64,000 nucleotides of DNA, taken from positions 124,001 to 188,000 of the forward strand of contig CAZWAD010000003.1 of the NCBI GenBank assembly GCA_964631835.1. Direction: 5' to 3'. The notes beneath the pieces were generated by a model. The model did no database searches. It was not told the DNA's origin and was given only the letters and a program-made list of their open reading frames with translations. This stretch comes from Bog-950 sp964631835 (lineage in GTDB: Bacteria; Bacteroidota; Bacteroidia; Chitinophagales; LD1). Numbering within the stretch: the first letter of the stretch is position 1; each line of letters opens with the position of its first letter. Positions 59,302 to 64,000 of the stretch are shown here, in pieces. Position numbers and translations under genes: made by a program.

Positions 59302-60561
59302 ATGCACCCGAAAGAACTCCGAATCAATGATTACACTTACGATTTGCCGGAAGAGCGAATTGCCAAATACCCCTTGCCTGAAAGAGATGCAGCCAAATTG
59401 CTTATTTACCGGGACGTGGAAATTTCTGAAGATGTTTACAGAAACGTAGCCCAACATATTCCCAAAAATTCTCTGCTGGTTTTTAATAATACCAAAGTAA
59501 TTCCGGCACGGGTGTTTTTCCGAAATTCAACCGGTGAACATATTGAAGTTTTTTGTTTGGAACCTGCCGGAAAGACAGAGGAAATAACTAATGCGATGGC
59601 GAAAACAGAAAGTGCCAAGTGGCTTTGTATGGTAGGCAGGGCAGGAAAATGGAAAGAAAGCAAACTTCATCAGATTGGCGAAAATCACACTCTTACTGCT
59701 GAAATATACAACCGGATGACCGGAACTTTTAAGATAGAATTCACATGGACTCCACAGCAACTTACTTTTGCCGAAATTCTTGTAAAGGCAGGTAAACTTC
59801 CTATTCCACCATACTTAAACAGAGATACAGAAGAAATTGACTCCAACCGGTATCAAACAATTTATGCATTAAAGGAGGGCTCCGTGGCTGCTCCTACCGC
59901 GGGATTACATTTCACAGATGCAGTTTTTGCAAAGCTGAAAGCAAAGGGTGTTAAAACAGAATTCGTAACACTGCATGTTGGTGCTGCAACCTTTAAACCG
60001 GTAAAAAGTGACAGGATGGAGGAGCACGAAATGCATGGCGAAGTAATTGATGTAAAGATAGAAATGATTGAAACCCTCCTCCGTTCGTTAGAGCAAAATA
60101 TTATTGCTGTAGGTACCACTTCACTGCGCACTATAGAAACACTGTATTTGCTGGGAGCAAAGGCAAAAGTTAATCCAGCCTCTTCCCTCCAAGAGTTGGA
60201 AATACGGCAATGGGATGCTTATGAACTGAAAGAGAACATACCGGTAAAAGATGCGCTTAAATCTTTGCTTGCTTGGCTGAAGAAAAACAATTCCGAAAGG
60301 CTTCTCTGCAAAACTCACATCCTGATTGCCCCGCCTTACAAACTAAAAATTGCGAATGCCCTGATTACTAATTTCCATCAACCAAATTCAACTTTACTTT
60401 TATTAGTTGCTGCTGTTGCGGATGATGACTGGAAGAAAATTTACAATTATGCACTAGAAAAGGATTTCCGGTTTTTAAGTTACGGTGATGGCTCGCTTTT
60501 ATGGGCGAAGGAAAGAAAACCTACTTCTTTTCAGAAACTCCGCTCTTCTCTTTTTCGCTAA
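59302..60561 (+). CDS. queA: S-adenosylmethionine:tRNA ribosyltransferase-isomerase (QueA), long form
   Basis: 419 residues, longer than the ~350 of the classic enzyme. Motifs: YDLPEERIAKYPLPERDAAK, LLVFNNTKVIPARVF, GKLPIPPYLNR, KEGSVAAPTAGLHFTDAVFA and VTLHVGAATFKPV then HEMHGEVIDV. It transfers and isomerises the ribose of SAM onto preQ1 in tRNA, making epoxyqueuosine. The usual HVGAGTF reads HVGAATF, a mild change; the extra length is mainly in the inserted region around residues 75-125. Long variants of this kind are common in Bacteroidota. Its 3' end overlaps the convergent small gene by 41 bp. Confidence 0.88.
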   Translation: MHPKELRINDYTYDLPEERIAKYPLPERDAAKLLIYRDVEISEDVYRNVAQHIPKNSLLVFNNTKVIPARVFFRNSTGEHIEVFCLEPAGKTEEITNAMAKTESAKWLCMVGRAGKWKESKLHQIGENHTLTAEIYNRMTGTFKIEFTWTPQQLTFAEILVKAGKLPIPPYLNRDTEEIDSNRYQTIYALKEGSVAAPTAGLHFTDAVFAKLKAKGVKTEFVTLHVGAATFKPVKSDRMEEHEMHGEVIDVKIEMIETLLRSLEQNIIAVGTTSLRTIETLYLLGAKAKVNPASSLQELEIRQWDAYELKENIPVKDALKSLLAWLKKNNSERLLCKTHILIAPPYKLKIANALITNFHQPNSTLLLLVAAVADDDWKKIYNYALEKDFRFLSYGDGSLLWAKERKPTSFQKLRSSLFR

Positions 60562-60751
60562 AAATTTTTTCTCTGAACTTGCGCTGCCCGCGGATGTTGA
60601 GCCAAATCAAAATGCAAAACATTCCACATAGGAGCGGGAAGTAAACATGGTTGTCGAAAACCCGGAGAGTGATGATGTTGTAAATCATCACCGCTAATGA
60701 AGCGGCAGCCGCTACTATCCAGGCTTTTTCAAGATACCGGAGAAACTTCAT
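60521..60751 (-). CDS. Small two-helix membrane protein
   Basis: 76 residues with two hydrophobic helices (IVAAAASLAVMIYNIITL and HVYFPLLCGMFCILIWLNI) and a basic/acidic tail (RGQRKFREKIFSEKEKSGVS). No family recognised. It starts 9 bp after lptC and looks like the last gene of the coaX-OMP-lptC operon. Its end overlaps queA's end by 41 bp. Confidence 0.65.
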   Translation of the reverse strand: MKFLRYLEKAWIVAAAASLAVMIYNIITLRVFDNHVYFPLLCGMFCILIWLNIRGQRKFREKIFSEKEKSGVSEKK

Positions 60752-60760
60752 GTTTTATAT

Positions 60761-61339
60761 TTAATCCAGATCGCTGGTTTTTACCTTTATTTTTCCGCTA
60801 ATGCTTTTGATGACATAATCGGTAAAATTTTCATTGGCAGTCATCCCCTTGCCGTAAATAATTTCATCAGCGGTGGTAATTTTCACAAATGAGTTGGAGT
60901 AAATAATTTTTTTGTCTTCATCCCAAATTAACTCATCTGTGTTCAGCACTTCTCCTTTGTTGTTCACCACCACCACACTATCACGCGCGGTCATTGACCT
61001 GCTGTTTTCAATGGCTGTAGCGTATTTGCCCGTAAGTGTACTTTCCACGTTATGATTTGCATCATAAAACACGATTTTAATTCCATTTGAAAACTCAATG
61101 TACGGTTTTTCGGTGTTATAGCGGGTGGCGGTTGGCCCGCTCGCCTGTATTCGGACCACCCCGTTATCGGAATAGTTGATTTCAACATTTTCACCTTTTT
61201 CAATTTTCACATTAGCTCTTGACGTGATGAGTTTGGTTTCGTCCAAAATATTTTTACAGGAGCAGAAAAGAAGCAGAAAGGAGGTTGCTAAAAATGATTT
61301 AAAAAATTTTGAATTCTGAATTTTGAATTCTGAATTCAT
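60761..61339 (-). CDS. lptC: LPS export ABC transporter periplasmic protein LptC
   Basis: 192 residues: a signal anchor/lipoprotein start (SFLATSFLLLFCSCKN, Cys26/28), then the beta-jellyroll OstA/LptC fold (VRIQASGPTATRYNTEKPYI, IKIVFYDANHNVESTLTGKY, SMTARDSVVVVNNKGEVLNT, ITTADEIIYGKGMTANENFT). LptC couples the inner-membrane LptBFG transporter to the LptA bridge for lipopolysaccharide export. The first ten codons are four 7-bp units of the type TGAATTC/GAATTCA (61310-61337), so MNSEFKIQNSKFF is a repeat product. Confidence 0.85.
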   Translation of the reverse strand: MNSEFKIQNSKFFKSFLATSFLLLFCSCKNILDETKLITSRANVKIEKGENVEINYSDNGVVRIQASGPTATRYNTEKPYIEFSNGIKIVFYDANHNVESTLTGKYATAIENSRSMTARDSVVVVNNKGEVLNTDELIWDEDKKIIYSNSFVKITTADEIIYGKGMTANENFTDYVIKSISGKIKVKTSDLD

Positions 61340-61340
61340 A

Positions 61341-62660
61341 TTAATCGAATTTGCGTTTTACAAACCAGATATCATTCAATACAAATCCGAAAGTAATGCG
61401 ATAGAAAGTTTCACGGATGGTTGACTTTTCGCTTCCTCCTCGAGTACCGAACTCACCGGTGAGATTAAGGCGCGCCACTGATTTGAACGGAAAGCCCAAC
61501 CCAATCGTTCCCGCTAATTCATTTACAGGGCTGCTCTTGCCGAAATTAATTTCGCTTTTCCCAAAATATGCGCCAAGTCTGTACTGAACACGGCTGAAGT
61601 ATTTTCTGAGTTCATCGTACTTCGGAGTTATCTGTCCACCTATGGAAATGCGCCAACTGTTTTTAAGCCCGGCATTATCCAGGGGGGAGGAGTAATTTTT
61701 CCAGTTCATAAACTTAAAATCAGTTCCAATCATCCAGAATCTTTCGTTACCGAACATGACACCAGCACCGATGTTGAAAGGCAAATTGATTTTTTCTTTG
61801 CGGTTGAAATTTGCCTGAACCGTATCCGAATTATAAGAAATACCGGAAATGATATATCGTTCCCAGTAGTTGGAAAGAACAGCGTCTAACTTCATTCCTC
61901 CTGAACCGTAAATACCGGTTGTTACAAAAATATCGTTACGCGCATCGGGCTCATTGTTGTTGTGATAAATTCTCCGTTGGTACTGTATCCCAACATTATA
62001 AATAAAACTTTTTACGTTCATGTTGGTAATATTGCGGGTAGTATATGCACTTATACTATCAGGAAATGAAATCGCTTTCAGATAATCTAACTTTCCGAAC
62101 AAAAATCCTGTATTCGCCCCGAACGAAAACCCTTTCACTTTAAACGCCCCGCCTAAATATACCTGGTAAAGTGAGCCTTTGCCGGTAAATGTTTCCTTGA
62201 ATGGCCCAATTGAAGCATCATTAAAGTTCTGAACAAAATTGTAATTGATGTTAGTGTACGGAAGGAGACCCATGCTGATTGCCCAGTTTGCACGTTTGGC
62301 ATTCGGAACAAAAGCTAAAGCAAAATGATTGATTGAGCCCTGGTTTGCCCGGTATATTGAATCTCCGGCAAAAATATTTACACCGTCAAAGTTTGCACCG
62401 AACTCGATGGTGGTTCTCGTCAAGGAAGCGTAAGAAGCCGGATTAGTATAGTTAATGTTTACACCGCTGTTATAAGGTGCAGCCAGCTCACCCATGCCTT
62501 TGTTTGCTGAGAAAACTGTTGACCGGAGGTAACCGAGTCCGAAACGAGAGTAAGGAGAAGATGCTTGTGAAAAGCCTTGATTAAATGGGAAAAGAATAAT
62601 TACTCCAACAAAAAATCTGAAATAAAAACGGGGGGAAAATTTATATTTTCTTCGAAACAT
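61341..62660 (-). CDS. Predicted outer-membrane beta-barrel protein
   Basis: 439 residues, signal peptide (FVGVIILFPFNQGFSQ) and a large barrel with many amphipathic strands (ASSPYSRFGLGYLRSTVFSA, NINYTNPASYASLTRTTIEF, GSLYQVYLGGAFKVKGFSFG, ending FGFVLNDIWFVKRKFD). The start ASSPYSRFGLGYL followed by NINYTNPASYASL resembles FadL/OmpP1-like Bacteroidota porins. It lies between coaX (20-bp overlap) and lptC (1-bp gap), a layout common in the phylum, which hints at an outer-membrane biogenesis or transport role. Confidence 0.78.
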   Translation of the reverse strand: MFRRKYKFSPRFYFRFFVGVIILFPFNQGFSQASSPYSRFGLGYLRSTVFSANKGMGELAAPYNSGVNINYTNPASYASLTRTTIEFGANFDGVNIFAGDSIYRANQGSINHFALAFVPNAKRANWAISMGLLPYTNINYNFVQNFNDASIGPFKETFTGKGSLYQVYLGGAFKVKGFSFGANTGFLFGKLDYLKAISFPDSISAYTTRNITNMNVKSFIYNVGIQYQRRIYHNNNEPDARNDIFVTTGIYGSGGMKLDAVLSNYWERYIISGISYNSDTVQANFNRKEKINLPFNIGAGVMFGNERFWMIGTDFKFMNWKNYSSPLDNAGLKNSWRISIGGQITPKYDELRKYFSRVQYRLGAYFGKSEINFGKSSPVNELAGTIGLGFPFKSVARLNLTGEFGTRGGSEKSTIRETFYRITFGFVLNDIWFVKRKFD

Positions 62661-63375
62661 TATAAGTCAGTATCCTGTTTAATCCTTCAAGTACCAAATA
62701 GGGGCGGGCAAATATCTTATATTTGAGCAGAGGCACAAACAAAGACATATTACCACCTGTTGCAATTACTTTCAGGTTCGGATAACGCTTCTTATACTCT
62801 TTTATTATTCCACTGACCTCATAAACTACTCCGTTTACACCTCCGCTTACAATAGAGCTGTAACTATCTTTTCCAATGAGTTCGTGCGAACGTATGTCTC
62901 GGTAAAAAACCAAGTCAAGGTCTTTGGTAAACTCATGCATGGCAAGAAAACGCATACCTATACCCGGAGAAATAGCGCCTCCCAGGTATTCTCGGTTAAT
63001 ATTAACAAAATCGTAAGTTATACAGGTGCCGAAATCAATTTTCAAAATATTATTTTTTGGAAACAATGTTTGCGCGGCAACACTTCCCGCAATTCTGTCC
63101 ACCCCCAGTGTTTCAGGTGTTTTATAAAGAATTTTTATAGGAAGCTTTGTTTGGTGTGATAGAATAAGTGTCTCTATCTTCTTTGTCCTTAGCTTTTTCT
63201 GAATAGCGAGGACCTTTCTATCAGAACCGCTTCTCGAAATAATCGCTTTTTCTATTTTATGCTTCGCTATAATCTTATTTAGGGGAGTATCCTTATCGAA
63301 AACCTGCTCAATCTTGTCTTTTTCAAACAAACCGAATTTCACCTCAGTATTCCCTATGTCAATGGTCAGGTTCAC
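62641..63375 (-). CDS. coaX: Type III pantothenate kinase
   Basis: 244 residues with the acetate/sugar-kinase fold landmarks of CoaX: N-terminal LTIDIGNTEVKFGLFE (phosphate 1), TPETLGVDRIAGSVAAQTLF, KIDFGTCITYDFVN (catalytic Asp) and GGAISPGIGMRFLAMHE, then VIATGGNM. It phosphorylates pantothenate in the first step from vitamin B5 to CoA, completing a set with panB and panC elsewhere in the window. First gene of the operon with the barrel protein and lptC. Confidence 0.94.
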   Translation of the reverse strand: MNLTIDIGNTEVKFGLFEKDKIEQVFDKDTPLNKIIAKHKIEKAIISRSGSDRKVLAIQKKLRTKKIETLILSHQTKLPIKILYKTPETLGVDRIAGSVAAQTLFPKNNILKIDFGTCITYDFVNINREYLGGAISPGIGMRFLAMHEFTKDLDLVFYRDIRSHELIGKDSYSSIVSGGVNGVVYEVSGIIKEYKKRYPNLKVIATGGNMSLFVPLLKYKIFARPYLVLEGLNRILTYNVSKKI

Positions 63376-63456
63376 CTTGCTAAGTTAATCGGGAAGAAGA
63401 AAGAGACAAATCATTAGAACTTTAGGGTCAATTGCAAATCCTGTTATCTTTAGAAC

Positions 63457-64000
63457 ATGAATCCGTTTCTGCTCTCCGCGTTTTGCATTTTTTCATTTAT
63501 GTGCGTTATGTTCTGCATTGCCCAGATAAAAAAAGATAACAGTATTGTTGATGTGGGCTGGGGTATAGGTTTCATTGTAGTTGCTATTGTTACATTATCT
63601 ATTTATGGCGATAAGAACTTTCACCAGCGTCTGGTGAGTTACTTAGTTATACTTTGGGGGACACGCTTGTCATTTTATATAGCAGTGCGCAACTGGGGGC
63701 GGTCTGAAGATTTCAGGTATGCCAATTGGAGGAAAGAGTGGGGCAATAAAGTGGTTATGCGTTCTTTCTTTCGGGTATTTATGCTTCAAGGACTAGTAAT
63801 GTTTATCAATTTGTTGCCCGTGATTGTGGTAAATACCGATACCGATATCAATCGCTCGTATAAGTTTCTTTATCCGGTTGGCTGCGCTGTTTGGGTAATT
63901 GGCTTTTTCTTTGAGGTTTTGGGCGATTGGCAAATGTATGTTTTTAAAAGCGACCCGCATCCGCATAAAGCCAAAGTGATGAAAACCGGCTTGTGGAAAT
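63457..64000 (+). CDS. DUF1295 family membrane protein (steroid 5-alpha-reductase-like), partial
   Basis: The frame opens at ATG 63457 (MNPFLLSAFCIFSFMCVMFC) and runs off the right end after 181 codons. It has several membrane helices and the DUF1295 motifs IVDVGWGIGFIVVAI, GTRLSFYIAVRNWGRSEDFR then YANWRKEWG, FFFEVLGDWQMYVFKSDPHP and MKTGLWK. Members resemble steroid 5-alpha-reductases/isoprenylcysteine methyltransferases; substrates in bacteria are mostly unknown. Divergent from coaX. Confidence 0.88.
   Translation, partial: MNPFLLSAFCIFSFMCVMFCIAQIKKDNSIVDVGWGIGFIVVAIVTLSIYGDKNFHQRLVSYLVILWGTRLSFYIAVRNWGRSEDFRYANWRKEWGNKVVMRSFFRVFMLQGLVMFINLLPVIVVNTDTDINRSYKFLYPVGCAVWVIGFFFEVLGDWQMYVFKSDPHPHKAKVMKTGLWK

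Overview
The window is a stretch of a Bacteroidota chromosome. Supporting signs are outer-membrane proteins with C-terminal type IX secretion (T9SS) sorting domains, a complete alternative complex III (ActABCDEF) fused in one operon with an aa3-type cytochrome oxidase, DUF4270 and lipoprotein families typical of the phylum, a B12-dependent ribonucleotide reductase, and promoters of the TTTG-N19..22-TAnnTTTG type. The genus cannot be fixed from the sequence alone. No rRNA, tRNA, CRISPR array, prophage or intact transposase was seen.

Layout. 1-6.2 kb: partial transketolase N-terminal subunit, a beta-barrel protein, a TonB-dependent receptor, a candidate stand-alone small RNA gene, and dnaK, all on the minus strand. 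6.3-12 kb is accessory: an exact 21-bp-period tandem array, a three-gene cluster of secreted proteins (propeller-like T9SS protein, fibre-like GIGT-repeat protein, and a third gene cut short at a cluster of REP-like palindromes), relics of another sorting domain, and a small gene with a strong Shine-Dalgarno that overlaps a fibronectin-III-like gene. 12-23 kb: lipoproteins, panB, a DUF374 acyltransferase, a secreted esterase, the glycogen-synthase-like/DUF4270/glmS operon, panC and a phosphotransferase.

23-37.4 kb is one long respiratory operon: actA-actF, then cytochrome oxidase subunits II and I, heme O synthase, two subunit III genes and subunit IV, closed by a strong terminator. Alternative complex III oxidises menaquinol and can pass electrons directly to the oxidase, so this operon encodes an electron-transfer supercomplex. 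37.5-43.5 kb is accessory again: REP-like palindromes, a lipoprotein carrying a twice-repeated GHRCDIAVGAPL segment, a hypothetical protein, a second 21-bp-period array, an HTH regulator, a large repeat T9SS protein, a sulfatase-modifying-factor-like protein without the first active-site Cys, and an RRM RNA-binding protein.

43.5-64 kb: a TMTC-like TPR membrane protein, a YdjM-type protein, dprA, an M1 peptidase, a CHASE3-PAS-PAS protein with no kinase, a collagen-like protein, a decayed S74 chaperone relic, a T9SS gene broken by an in-frame TAG, nrdJ with two DnaA-box-like sites upstream, queA, and a coaX-OMP-lptC operon; the window ends inside a DUF1295 gene.

The least ordinary signals are the promoter-to-terminator small RNA candidate between dnaK and the TonB receptor, heptanucleotide tandem repeats scattered at seven gene starts or coding sites, the two 21-bp-period arrays, and several decaying surface-protein genes.
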